Shown in pieces: positions 5,711-12,965 of a stretch of DNA of 14,655 nt. This DNA is from Spirochaetales bacterium (lineage in GTDB: Bacteria > Spirochaetota > Spirochaetia > Sphaerochaetales > Sphaerochaetaceae). Within the stretch, counting starts at the first letter, position 1. Each line of letters begins with the position of its first letter. Position numbers and translations under genes: made by a program. Location: assembly GCA_022784805.1 (NCBI GenBank), contig JALFYG010000225.1:1-14655 (forward strand). Reading direction: 5' to 3'. A model generated the notes under the pieces. The model did no database searches, was not told the DNA's origin, and saw only the letters and a program-made list of their open reading frames with translations.

Positions 5711-6307
5711 ATGACAACAATCGTTCTTGCAGCAGGTTTATCTGAAAGAATGGGGCAAAACAAGCTTCTTCTCCCCTTCAAAGGTGAGACCATAATCGTA
5801 AAGACAGTCACCACTGCCCTGTCTTTTTCAGATAGGGTGATAGTCGTGGTTGGCAATGCAAGGGAGAGAGTTGAGGAAGCTCTTTCTTCTTTCCCTGTGG
5901 ACATCGTGTTCAACAAAGACTATAAGATGGGACAGAGAACCAGCACCCTTGAAGGAGTGAAGGCTGTGGAGGACGATGACTTTGCCATTCTCCCCGGAGA
6001 TCTTCCGTTATTGGGGAAAGACGATGCCCTAAATCTCTTTGAGGCGCTTAAGACAAAAGATATCGCCAGGTGTTCATTTAAAAATATCCCCGGCCATCCT
6101 GTTGCTTATACAAAAAAGAACCGAGATAAGCTTTTATCTTACCCCGGTTCCATGAAAGAGTATCTGAAAGAAAACGGATTTCTATCAGTCCCTTCCTCTC
6201 TTGGCTCAATCTATGACATTGATACTCCTGAAAAGTATCAAACACTCTTAGAATCCGATGGAGATCTTTCCATCCTTGAGAGAAGCCGTGACATTTCCTT
6301 CTCTTGA
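5711..6307 (+). CDS. MobA/MocA-like NTP transferase domain protein
   Basis: This 198-residue protein belongs to the GT-A-type nucleotidyltransferase fold. The N-terminal nucleotide-binding loop reads TIVLAAGLSERMGQNKLLLP, the LAAG-S-RMG-K form seen in MocA-type molybdopterin cytidylyltransferases and relatives. A metal-binding GDLPLL motif lies near residue 97, with KMGQRTSTLEGVKA between them. FKNIPGHPVAY and YDIDTPEKYQTLLE complete the family pattern. Such enzymes transfer a nucleoside monophosphate to a cofactor or phosphorylated substrate. No molybdenum-cofactor or xanthine dehydrogenase gene is nearby, so the substrate is unknown. The usual family end is near DIDTP-Y--L. Here about 20 extra residues are encoded antisense to the end of clpB. 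There is no Shine-Dalgarno before the ATG, but a -10-like TAGTAT/TATTAT (5698-5706) is close, so the mRNA may be leaderless. Confidence 0.85.
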   Translation: MTTIVLAAGLSERMGQNKLLLPFKGETIIVKTVTTALSFSDRVIVVVGNARERVEEALSSFPVDIVFNKDYKMGQRTSTLEGVKAVEDDDFAILPGDLPLLGKDDALNLFEALKTKDIARCSFKNIPGHPVAYTKKNRDKLLSYPGSMKEYLKENGFLSVPSSLGSIYDIDTPEKYQTLLESDGDLSILERSRDISFS

Positions 6308-8815
6308 AACTTCTCCAGAGAGAATAGCCTTAGAAAGTTCATTCTCTATCTCATTCTGAATGCATCTTCTGATAGGACGAGCACCAAATGAAGGATCAAA
6401 GCCCACTTCTGCGCAGTAATCTTCAACTTCAGGAGTCCAAGAGAAGTGAATATTCTTCTTCTCAAGCCTTCCGCTAAGCGCTTCAAGCTGCAAGTGGACG
6501 ATTCTCTTGATTTCTTCCTTTCCAAGAGGATTGAAGACTACAATCTCATCGATTCTGTTGATGAACTCAGGCTTGAATGTATGAGCAATGGCATTCATCA
6601 CCTCATCTTTTGCATTCTTAGGATCTCTGAGAATGCTTTCAGAACCAAGGTTACTGGTCATGATGATGATAGTGTTTGTAAAATCAACCACTCTTCCCTG
6701 ACCATCTGTAAGCCTTCCGTCATCCAAGACTTGAAGCAGGACATTAAACACATCCGGATGAGCTTTCTCTATCTCGTCGAAGAGAATTACAGAGTAAGGA
6801 CGTCTTCTTACGACTTCTGTCAGCTGTCCACCCTGATCATATCCCACATATCCTGGAGGGGCTCCAATAAGTCTGGACACTGAGTATTTCTCCATGTACT
6901 CAGACATATCGATTCTTGTAAGAGCCTTCTCGTCGTCGAATAAGAAACCTGCCAAAACCTTTGCAAGGAGTGTCTTTCCCACACCTGTAGGACCTGCAAA
7001 CAAGAAGGAACCTAAAGGTCTATGTTCATCGCTTATTCCAGCCTTGTTTCTTCTTATTGCATTACTTACGGCGCTGATAGCTTCGTCCTGTCCAACTACA
7101 GAGCGGGAGAGTATCTTTTCCAAGTCCGTGTACTTCTGCATCTCAGAGCTCATCATCTTTGATACAGGAATACCTGTCCAAAGAGAGACAACTTTTGCTA
7201 TGTCATCTTCAGTGACCTCTTCCCTTAAGAGTCTTCCTTCTCCATTTTTAAAGGAGTTGACCTTGGCTTCGGCATCGGCTATCTCCTTCTCAAGCTGTGG
7301 CATTTCACCATATTTAATCTGAGCCGCAGTGTTCAGGTCGCCGTTTCTCTCAGCATTCTCTTTCTTCTGGATAAGTTTCTCCATCTGGGCTTTCTTTTCC
7401 CTTAGAGCAAGAATGGCATCCTTTTCATTCTGCCACTCCAAATGAAGGGCGTTGAACTTAGACTGAAGATCAGCTAGTTCTGCGTTGATCTTATCTAGTC
7501 TCTCCTTGGAGTGCTCATCGTTTTCTCTTGAAAGAGCTTCTTTCTCTATCTGAAGCTGGAGAATCTTTCTCTGAAGCTTATCCAAAGCTTCAGGCTGGGA
7601 CTCTATCTCCATCTTGATCTGGCTTGCAGCTTCATCCACCAAGTCTATTGCCTTATCTGGGAGGAAACGGGAAGTAAGATACCTATCTGAGAGAGTGGCT
7701 GCAGCCACCAAAGCCTCATCTTTGATTCTTACTCCATGGTGTACTTCATACTTAGGCTGAAGTCCTCTGAGAATAGAAATGGTATCCTCTACGCTTGGTT
7801 CCTTTGCAAAAACTGGCTGGAATCTTCTCTCAAGGGCCTTATCTGACTCAATATACTTTCTATACTCATCGAGAGTAGTGGCGCCGATTGCATGTAATTC
7901 ACCTCTGGCAAGAGCAGGCTTAATAAGGTTGGAGGCATCGGTGCTTCCCTCTGCAGCTCCTGCTCCCACAATGGTGTGGAGTTCATCGATGAAGAGAATG
8001 ATGTGTCCTTCACTCTTTGTGACTTCGTTTATTACGCCTTTCAGTCTCTCTTCAAACTCACCTCTGAACTTTGCTCCGGCAATAAGTGAGCCCATATCAA
8101 GGGATAAGAGTCTCTTATCTTTAAGAGATTCAGGCACATCTCCCTTTGCAATTCTTTGGGCGAGACCCTCTACAATTGCAGTCTTTCCCACGCCAGGCTC
8201 ACCGATGAGGACAGGGTTGTTCTTGGTTCTTCTTGAAAGAACCTGCATGACTCTTCTGATCTCTTCATCTCTTCCGATGACAGGATCAAGCTTATCTTCC
8301 TTGGCTGATCTTGTAAGATCCTTGCAGTATTTATCCAAGGATGCATACTGGGCCTCAGGATCCTGACTTGTGATTCTCTGATTGCCTCTAATGGCTTTAA
8401 GAGCCTCCAAGACATTATCTTTTGTGACGCCAAGTCTCTCCAATTCATCTTTTTCCTGGCACTCATCGGTTAAGAGGGAAAGCAAAAAGTGCTCTGCAGA
8501 GACATATTCGTCTTTGAAATCTCCTGCTGTCTTTTCACAGGCTCCCAAGATTCTTGCCATAGAACGGGAGAAAGTCTTCTGGGTGTCACCATAGGACTTA
8601 GGAAGCTTGGAGAGTATAGTATTCATTGAGGAAGAGACAGCGTCTGGAGATACTCCGAGCTTCTCAAACAGAGGTCTCAAGACGCCATCGCTCTGCTCTA
8701 TCAAGGCAAGAATCATATGGGCAGGAACAACCTCGCTATGACCAGCTTGATCTGCCTTTGTGATGGCTTCTTCCAAAGCCTTCTGCATTTTGACTGTAAA
8801 TTTATCGTAATTCAT
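6248..8815 (-). CDS. clpB: ATP-dependent chaperone ClpB (protein disaggregase)
   Basis: This 855-residue AAA+ protein matches the usual ClpB length. The N domain covers about residues 1-145. The first ATPase domain has Walker A GEPGVGKTA (about 205) and Walker B IILFIDELHTIVGAG (about 275). A long coiled-coil middle domain (about 400-525, rich in E, K, Q and L) identifies it as ClpB and not ClpA or ClpC. The second ATPase domain has GPTGVGKTLLAKVLA (about 600) and VILFDEIEKAHPDVFNVLL, then SNLGS and FGARPIRRCIQNEIEN in the C-terminal region. ClpB works with DnaK to pull apart protein aggregates after stress. I chose ATG 8815 because GGAGG lies five bases upstream. A TTG at 8830 in frame would overlap that site. 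No CIRCE element is visible upstream. The 3' end overlaps the convergent nucleotidyltransferase gene by 60 bases. Confidence 0.97.
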   Translation of the reverse strand: MNYDKFTVKMQKALEEAITKADQAGHSEVVPAHMILALIEQSDGVLRPLFEKLGVSPDAVSSSMNTILSKLPKSYGDTQKTFSRSMARILGACEKTAGDFKDEYVSAEHFLLSLLTDECQEKDELERLGVTKDNVLEALKAIRGNQRITSQDPEAQYASLDKYCKDLTRSAKEDKLDPVIGRDEEIRRVMQVLSRRTKNNPVLIGEPGVGKTAIVEGLAQRIAKGDVPESLKDKRLLSLDMGSLIAGAKFRGEFEERLKGVINEVTKSEGHIILFIDELHTIVGAGAAEGSTDASNLIKPALARGELHAIGATTLDEYRKYIESDKALERRFQPVFAKEPSVEDTISILRGLQPKYEVHHGVRIKDEALVAAATLSDRYLTSRFLPDKAIDLVDEAASQIKMEIESQPEALDKLQRKILQLQIEKEALSRENDEHSKERLDKINAELADLQSKFNALHLEWQNEKDAILALREKKAQMEKLIQKKENAERNGDLNTAAQIKYGEMPQLEKEIADAEAKVNSFKNGEGRLLREEVTEDDIAKVVSLWTGIPVSKMMSSEMQKYTDLEKILSRSVVGQDEAISAVSNAIRRNKAGISDEHRPLGSFLFAGPTGVGKTLLAKVLAGFLFDDEKALTRIDMSEYMEKYSVSRLIGAPPGYVGYDQGGQLTEVVRRRPYSVILFDEIEKAHPDVFNVLLQVLDDGRLTDGQGRVVDFTNTIIIMTSNLGSESILRDPKNAKDEVMNAIAHTFKPEFINRIDEIVVFNPLGKEEIKRIVHLQLEALSGRLEKKNIHFSWTPEVEDYCAEVGFDPSFGARPIRRCIQNEIENELSKAILSGEVSREGNVTASLKDGKISIGF

Positions 8816-8859
8816 AATTACCTCCGACAATAACGGAAGCTATTTCATATCCAAAGAGA

Positions 8860-8887
8860 AATATAACTATTGATTTCAAAAAGACAA
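8860..8887 (-). promoter_or_regulatory. Candidate clpB promoter
   Basis: On the minus strand TTGTCT (8887-8882) and TATATT (8865-8860) are 16 bases apart, in the 78-base gap between tetR and clpB. The predicted +1 is near 8853, giving a leader of about 38 bases. The match is moderate, and a stress-sigma promoter cannot be excluded. Confidence 0.35.
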
Positions 8888-8893
8888 GGGGAA

Positions 8894-9496
8894 TTATCTT
8901 TTCTCTCTGAAGGATTCAAGGAACTCTGAAACAATGGAAGTTGCTTCTTCTGCAGAGAATGAAGGGAAGAAACCCACCTGGAATGCTTCAGCCACTACAA
9001 GAGAGAAGATCTCTTCTCCGACCTTGTCTGCATCACACTCTCTGATTGTGTTTTTATGAATTCCCTGAAGAACGATACGCTTAATGAGAATGCGCATCTT
9101 GGCAGTCCTTCCTCTGATAGCAGAATATACATCCACGCCTGCTTTCTTTTCAGAGAGTATAAACTCCACAAGATTAGAGAGTGTAGATTCGTTTTCCCTT
9201 GCAAAAGTAAAGATATCCACCACAATGAGTCTCAGTCTCTCTATTTCGTCTTCCTCACCTTCCTGGAAAGCAATCTTTGAGTATCTCTCAAACATCTTGG
9301 AAGTGACGTTTTTCACTGCGTAGTAATATATCTCTTTCTTATCACTGAAATACTGATAGACAGTAGGGCGTGAAAGGGAACAAGCCTCTGCTATGAGAGA
9401 CAGATTCGAATCTCTATATCCGACTCTTGAGAAGACTTCCAAAGCCTTCTCGAGAATCATCTGCATTCTTTCTTCTTTATCAACGATCTTTGGCAC
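8894..9496 (-). CDS. TetR/AcrR family transcriptional regulator
   Basis: This is a 200-residue protein of typical TetR length. The N-terminal helix-turn-helix spans about residues 12-55: ILEKALEVFSRVGYRDSNLS, then IAEACSLSRPTVYQYFSDK and KEIYYYAV. The following all-alpha region (about 60-200) would be the ligand-binding and dimerisation domain, which is not conserved enough to name a ligand. The opening MPKIVDKEER is common in this family and supports the GTG at 9496 as start, although there is no Shine-Dalgarno. A TAAAAT -10-like box (9508-9503) ends six bases before the GTG, so the mRNA may be leaderless. The gene lies between rmuC and clpB on the same strand. Its targets are unknown. It may control itself through the imperfect inverted repeat at 9525-9564. 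Confidence 0.9.
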   Translation of the reverse strand: MPKIVDKEERMQMILEKALEVFSRVGYRDSNLSLIAEACSLSRPTVYQYFSDKKEIYYYAVKNVTSKMFERYSKIAFQEGEEDEIERLRLIVVDIFTFARENESTLSNLVEFILSEKKAGVDVYSAIRGRTAKMRILIKRIVLQGIHKNTIRECDADKVGEEIFSLVVAEAFQVGFFPSFSAEEATSIVSEFLESFREKR

Positions 9497-9524
9497 GACA
9501 CTATTTTAGACGTTTTTTTCTCAA

Positions 9525-9564
9525 GACGAAAGCAAAGTTTTCAGAATAACACTTGTTTTCGTTC
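9525..9564. repeat. Imperfect inverted repeat between rmuC and tetR
   Basis: Arms 9525-9539 (GACGAAAGCAAAGTT) and 9548-9564 (reverse complement GAACGAAAACAAGTGTT) share the core CGAAA-CAA with one mismatch and a bulge. It is upstream of the tetR start. No T-run follows, so it does not look like a terminator for rmuC. A TetR-type operator is one explanation. The match is imperfect and the region AT-rich, so confidence is low. Confidence 0.3.
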
Positions 9565-9566
9565 CA

Positions 9567-10973
9567 TTATTCGTCTCTTTTTTCCTCCACAAGAACTTTA
9601 GACTCCTCGTAATAGGCGTCTATATCATCGATGGCAGCCTTTTCCGCACTATCTTCTATACGGGAAAGAACAGTGGAAATCTTCTCTTTCTTCCTCTTTG
9701 CTCCGTCCAACGACTCAGAAGCCTTGTCTATTTGTTTCTTAGAGTCATCGATGGACTTGGAAAGGTCTGCAAAGAGCTTTTTCATGTCTTCAAAGAGATG
9801 CCAGATTGTGGAGGTATACTCTTCTATCTGCATTGTCCTGAATCCAAGACGGAGGGAGTTAAGAAGAGCTGAAAAGTTGTTTGGCCCTGTCAAAACAACC
9901 CTATAGTCGTTCTGAAGTTTTTCGCAGAGTCCATCCATCTTGATAGCTTCCAAGTATATGGTCTCGGAAGGAACGAATAGTATTGCGAAATCTGTGGTCA
10001 CAGGAGGGACAATGTACTTCTTATTGATGTCTTTTGCCTCCGAAATAATTCTATCCCTGAGGTTCTTGGCTTCCATCTCCGCCTTTTTCTCGTCTCCACT
10101 GTCTACGGCTTCCTTGTAGCGCTCCAAGTCACTTACAGGGAACTTTGAATCTATAGGAAGATATACGTCGCCCTGCTTACCAGGCATACGTATTGCAAAC
10201 TCCACAATCTCCCTGTTTCCTCTTGGAGAGAAGTTTCTCACCCACTCTTCTTGGGTAAGGATATCTGAGAGGATATTTTCCGCCTGCATCTCTCCCCATA
10301 CTCCCCTGGATTTTACGTTTGAAAATAGAGAGTTCATCTTCTTTACATCAGTGGTGAGCGTGTTTAAGGAACCCATAGACTCATAAAGCTTCTCCAAATT
10401 CTCAGTTACGGCTTTGAAAGAGGTTGCGATACGCTTATCCAAAGTTTCCTGAAGTTTTTGGTCCACTACGTTCTGTATTTCCTTCAGTTTCTCTTCGTTG
10501 CCTTTCTTTATCCCCTCCATACCCTCTTTTACAGAAAGAGTAAGTTTATCAGTCTTCTCTGAGAAATCATGAAAGGCTACTCTGTTCTCTTCCCTTATTC
10601 TGTCGAAGTTTCCTTCGATCACCTTCTGGCTTGAGAGAGACCTTTCCGTATTAAGGTCGCTTTCTTTTCTCATTCTATCCATGACATTGGTCATGAAAGA
10701 ATTCATAGACACCTCGTTCTTTGTGAGACGAGAGTCCACTCTCTCACTCATGGTTTTCAATTCCAAGTTGACCTTGGACATATCTCTGTCCAGCGATGAT
10801 TGGAAACGGGAGAAAGATTCTTCGTTGTCATGTCTGACACTGTCCCTGATCTTAAAGACTTCCTCCTCCCCTAGTTTCTGGGAGGAATCGTCTTTTTCTC
10901 TCTTGGTCCTAAATAGAAGGACCGTTAAGAGAACAAGGATTAAGCATAAAAGCGCTAAAGTGAAATATTCCAT
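9567..10973 (-). CDS. rmuC: DNA recombination protein RmuC
   Basis: This 468-residue protein has the RmuC architecture. An N-terminal membrane helix (about residues 4-22, FTLALLCLILVLLTVLLF) is followed by a long charged coiled coil (about 30-215). The conserved RmuC domain (about 215-410) contains SRGVWGEMQAENIL, the PIDSKFP motif, TTDFAILFVPSETIYLEAI and LTGPNNFSALLNSLRLGF. A second coiled coil forms the tail. RmuC limits DNA inversions at short inverted repeats in E. coli, and the domain resembles restriction-endonuclease-like nucleases. The ATG at 10973 has no Shine-Dalgarno; a TATTAA (10985-10980) sits six bases before it. The psuG gene lies 84 bases upstream on the same strand, separated by a hairpin. 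The chosen start fits the position of the membrane helix. Confidence 0.93.
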   Translation of the reverse strand: MEYFTLALLCLILVLLTVLLFRTKREKDDSSQKLGEEEVFKIRDSVRHDNEESFSRFQSSLDRDMSKVNLELKTMSERVDSRLTKNEVSMNSFMTNVMDRMRKESDLNTERSLSSQKVIEGNFDRIREENRVAFHDFSEKTDKLTLSVKEGMEGIKKGNEEKLKEIQNVVDQKLQETLDKRIATSFKAVTENLEKLYESMGSLNTLTTDVKKMNSLFSNVKSRGVWGEMQAENILSDILTQEEWVRNFSPRGNREIVEFAIRMPGKQGDVYLPIDSKFPVSDLERYKEAVDSGDEKKAEMEAKNLRDRIISEAKDINKKYIVPPVTTDFAILFVPSETIYLEAIKMDGLCEKLQNDYRVVLTGPNNFSALLNSLRLGFRTMQIEEYTSTIWHLFEDMKKLFADLSKSIDDSKKQIDKASESLDGAKRKKEKISTVLSRIEDSAEKAAIDDIDAYYEESKVLVEEKRDE

Positions 10974-11033
10974 ATTTATTTAATAGGACGAAAAACGAAA
11001 AAGATTACAAAACTTCATGAAATTAACAGAGAA

Positions 11034-11050
11034 GAGGACCAGCGGTCCCC
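11034..11050 (-). terminator. Hairpin after psuG, weak intrinsic terminator
   Basis: GGGGACC (11050-11044) and GGTCCTC (11040-11034) form a 7-bp stem with one G-U and a three-base loop. It lies eight bases after the psuG stop and is followed by TTCTCTGTTAATTTC, which is only moderately U-rich. It could end or attenuate the psuKG transcript. Confidence 0.5.
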
Positions 11051-11057
11051 TTCAGTG

Positions 11058-11969
11058 TTATTTTTTAAGCTCAGAAGCAATCTTGGATGCAAGCATCGCG
11101 TTGTTGAGTACGAGCCTGATATTTGCCTCCAAGCTCTCTCCTCCTGTAAGCTTCTGGATTTTGTCCAATAGGTATGGAGTGGTTTCTTTTCCCTTTATTC
11201 CCAGCTTATTCATCTCTTCAATGGCAATGTCTATTTCCTTGTTAATATAGTCGCTATCCATGGAGTATTCTTCTGGAATAGGGTTGGTGACCAAAAGGCC
11301 TGTGCCTGGATAGATATCTTTCTGCACGCTCCAGATATCTGCAATCTCTTTTGGTGTATCACATCTCCAGACTACGTTAAGACCGCTCTTTCTTGTATAG
11401 AAAGCTGGGAGCTCGTCTGTTCCGTATCCAATTACATTTACTCCCTTTGTCTCCAGATACTCCATTGTAAGAGGGAGATCTAAAATAGCCTTTGCTCCTG
11501 CGCAGACCACCATGACACCAGTCTTGGAGAGTTCATCCATATCTGCGGAGATATCCATTGTTTCCTGCGCGTTTCTGTGTACTCCACCGATTCCACCTGT
11601 GGCAAATACGTCGATTCCTGCAAGGGAAGCGATGATCATAGTAGCTGCAACAGTGGTGGCTCCATCTTCTTTTCTTGCAATAAGTGCAGGGATATCACGT
11701 CGGGAAGCCTTTGTTATAGCTGTGCCTTTCTTTCCGAAGTACTCGATCTCATCTACTGTCAAACCGGCTTTCAGACGCCCGCCGATGATTGCGATGGTAG
11801 CAGGCACTACACCATTCTTTCTCACTTCTTCTTCAACTCTAAGAGCTGTCTCAACATTCTTAGGGTATGGCATGCCATGGGAGATGATGGTACTTTCCAA
11901 TGCAACTACCGGCTTATTGTTCAACAGCGCATTCCTCACTTCCTCTGATACATCAAGATACTTCTTCAA
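11058..11969 (-). CDS. psuG: Pseudouridine-5'-phosphate glycosidase
   Basis: This 303-residue protein has the usual PsuG length. It cleaves the C-C glycosidic bond of pseudouridine 5'-phosphate to uracil and ribose 5-phosphate in a metal-dependent reaction. Conserved segments are VALESTIISHGMPYPKNVET near the start, ATIAIIGGRLKAGL (about 57), GATTVAATMIIASLAGI-VFATGGIGGVHR (about 103-131), DISADMDEL, VVCAGAKAILDLPLTMEYLE, and TNPIPEEYSM near residue 230. The start is a TTG at 11969-11967, with AAGGAG seven bases upstream (11982-11977) inside the end of psuK. No better start is available. The 17-base overlap with psuK implies translational coupling. With PsuK it forms a complete two-step route for using pseudouridine released from RNA turnover. 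Confidence 0.96.
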   Translation of the reverse strand: MKKYLDVSEEVRNALLNNKPVVALESTIISHGMPYPKNVETALRVEEEVRKNGVVPATIAIIGGRLKAGLTVDEIEYFGKKGTAITKASRRDIPALIARKEDGATTVAATMIIASLAGIDVFATGGIGGVHRNAQETMDISADMDELSKTGVMVVCAGAKAILDLPLTMEYLETKGVNVIGYGTDELPAFYTRKSGLNVVWRCDTPKEIADIWSVQKDIYPGTGLLVTNPIPEEYSMDSDYINKEIDIAIEEMNKLGIKGKETTPYLLDKIQKLTGGESLEANIRLVLNNAMLASKIASELKK

Positions 11970-12891
11970 CTTTTATCTCCTTTGAAAGCTCTATGAGTCT
12001 TTCGCTTTCCATTTTATTTGACACAGTGTCTTCTTCCATTATTGTGATCTCAGCAGCAGCCACGGCTGCTTTCAATGCATCTCTCTCATTCTTTCCCTCA
12101 GAAAGGGCAAATACAAAGCCGGAGAGGAAACTATCTCCTGCTCCATTTGTATTCCTTACTTCAAATTCGCTTCCATAAGCATGCAGGAACTGACCTTTTG
12201 AGATATAGTAAGCCCCTTTCTTTCCTGCAGTGACTACTACAGCTCCCACTCCCATAGATAAGAGCACCTTACCGGCTCTTTCAATTGATTTCTCATCAGT
12301 TATCGCTACACCTGAGAGGTACTCCAGTTCCATCAGGTTTGGTTTCAGAATATCTATATAAGGAAAAGAGGACCTGAGGCGCCCCGCCTTGAGTGTGGAT
12401 ACAGCATCACAGATTACGAGGCCTTGGGCCATCTTTGATGCAAAGAGGATGGATTTCTCCTCCAAATTAGCATCCAGGATAAGGAAGGGGGTATCTATGA
12501 TGATCTCTTTCTTTGTCTCAAGAAATGATGGGGTGATCTCTTTTGCAGCATCCATGTCGTTTACTGCAACAACCATCTCTCCCTTGTCATCCGTGATATA
12601 TAGATAAACTCCGCTTCTGCCGGAGAATGTAAGGGCGTGGGAGATATCCATTACACCTTCCATTTCCTTACGGGCATTCTTTCCGAAATTATCACTACCG
12701 AGAGATGTGATGAAAGTGACATCGCTTCCCATTCTGGCGAGATTAAGAGCGATGTTGTGCCCCACTCCTCCAAGAGAAAGAGAGACTTCACCTATATTTG
12801 AGTCACCCATAACAATGGAATTAAGGCACTTACCAGAGATGTCTGTATTTGTTGCACCTATGACAGTAATTCTCTTTCTCTCTTTGTCCAT
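11953..12891 (-). CDS. psuK: Pseudouridine kinase, PfkB family
   Basis: This 312-residue ribokinase-like protein has ITVIGATNTDISGKCL at the N-terminus, GGVGHNIALNLARMG (about 42-56), and the PfkB signature NTNGAGDSFLSGFVFAL (about 247-263), where the aspartate is the catalytic base. The ATNTDISGK start is typical of pseudouridine kinase and not of fructokinases. It phosphorylates pseudouridine at the 5' position. The direct neighbour psuG, overlapping by 17 bases, makes this assignment strong. I chose ATG 12891. A GTG at 12906 is in frame but adds only five residues. Neither has a Shine-Dalgarno, and TATCAT (12903-12898) lies exactly six bases before the ATG. The pathway gives uracil and ribose 5-phosphate. 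No pseudouridine transporter is visible in the window. Confidence 0.92.
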   Translation of the reverse strand: MDKERKRITVIGATNTDISGKCLNSIVMGDSNIGEVSLSLGGVGHNIALNLARMGSDVTFITSLGSDNFGKNARKEMEGVMDISHALTFSGRSGVYLYITDDKGEMVVAVNDMDAAKEITPSFLETKKEIIIDTPFLILDANLEEKSILFASKMAQGLVICDAVSTLKAGRLRSSFPYIDILKPNLMELEYLSGVAITDEKSIERAGKVLLSMGVGAVVVTAGKKGAYYISKGQFLHAYGSEFEVRNTNGAGDSFLSGFVFALSEGKNERDALKAAVAAAEITIMEEDTVSNKMESERLIELSKEIKVEEVS

Positions 12892-12897
12892 AGAGAG

Positions 12898-12927
12898 ATG
12901 ATACACTATTTATCATGCAAATGTCCC
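12898..12927 (-). promoter_or_regulatory. Candidate psuKG promoter
   Basis: On the minus strand GGGACA (12927-12922) and TATCAT (12903-12898) are 18 bases apart. The -10 differs from TATAAT at one position. Predicted +1 coincides with the psuK ATG, which would give a leaderless mRNA. The -35 overlaps the metQ terminator hairpin. Confidence 0.35.
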
Positions 12928-12944
12928 CAGTATTACCCGGGGAC
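12923..12944 (-). terminator. Hairpin after metQ, probable terminator
   Basis: GTCCCC (12944-12939) pairs perfectly with GGGGAC (12928-12923), with a ten-base loop. The stem begins about 20 bases after the metQ stop. Only ATTTGCAT follows, so the U-tract is weak. It separates metQ from psuK. Confidence 0.5.
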
Positions 12945-12965
12945 AAAGAAAGGAGATAAAAGTTA

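Noticed and set aside
8816..8830. TTG start five codons upstream for clpB
   Set aside because: The TTG overlaps the GGAGG that serves ATG 8815 and has no site of its own.
8816..8893. CIRCE element upstream of clpB
   Set aside because: No TTAGCACTC-N9-GAGTGCTAA or close variant was seen. A small CCG…CGG match is too short.
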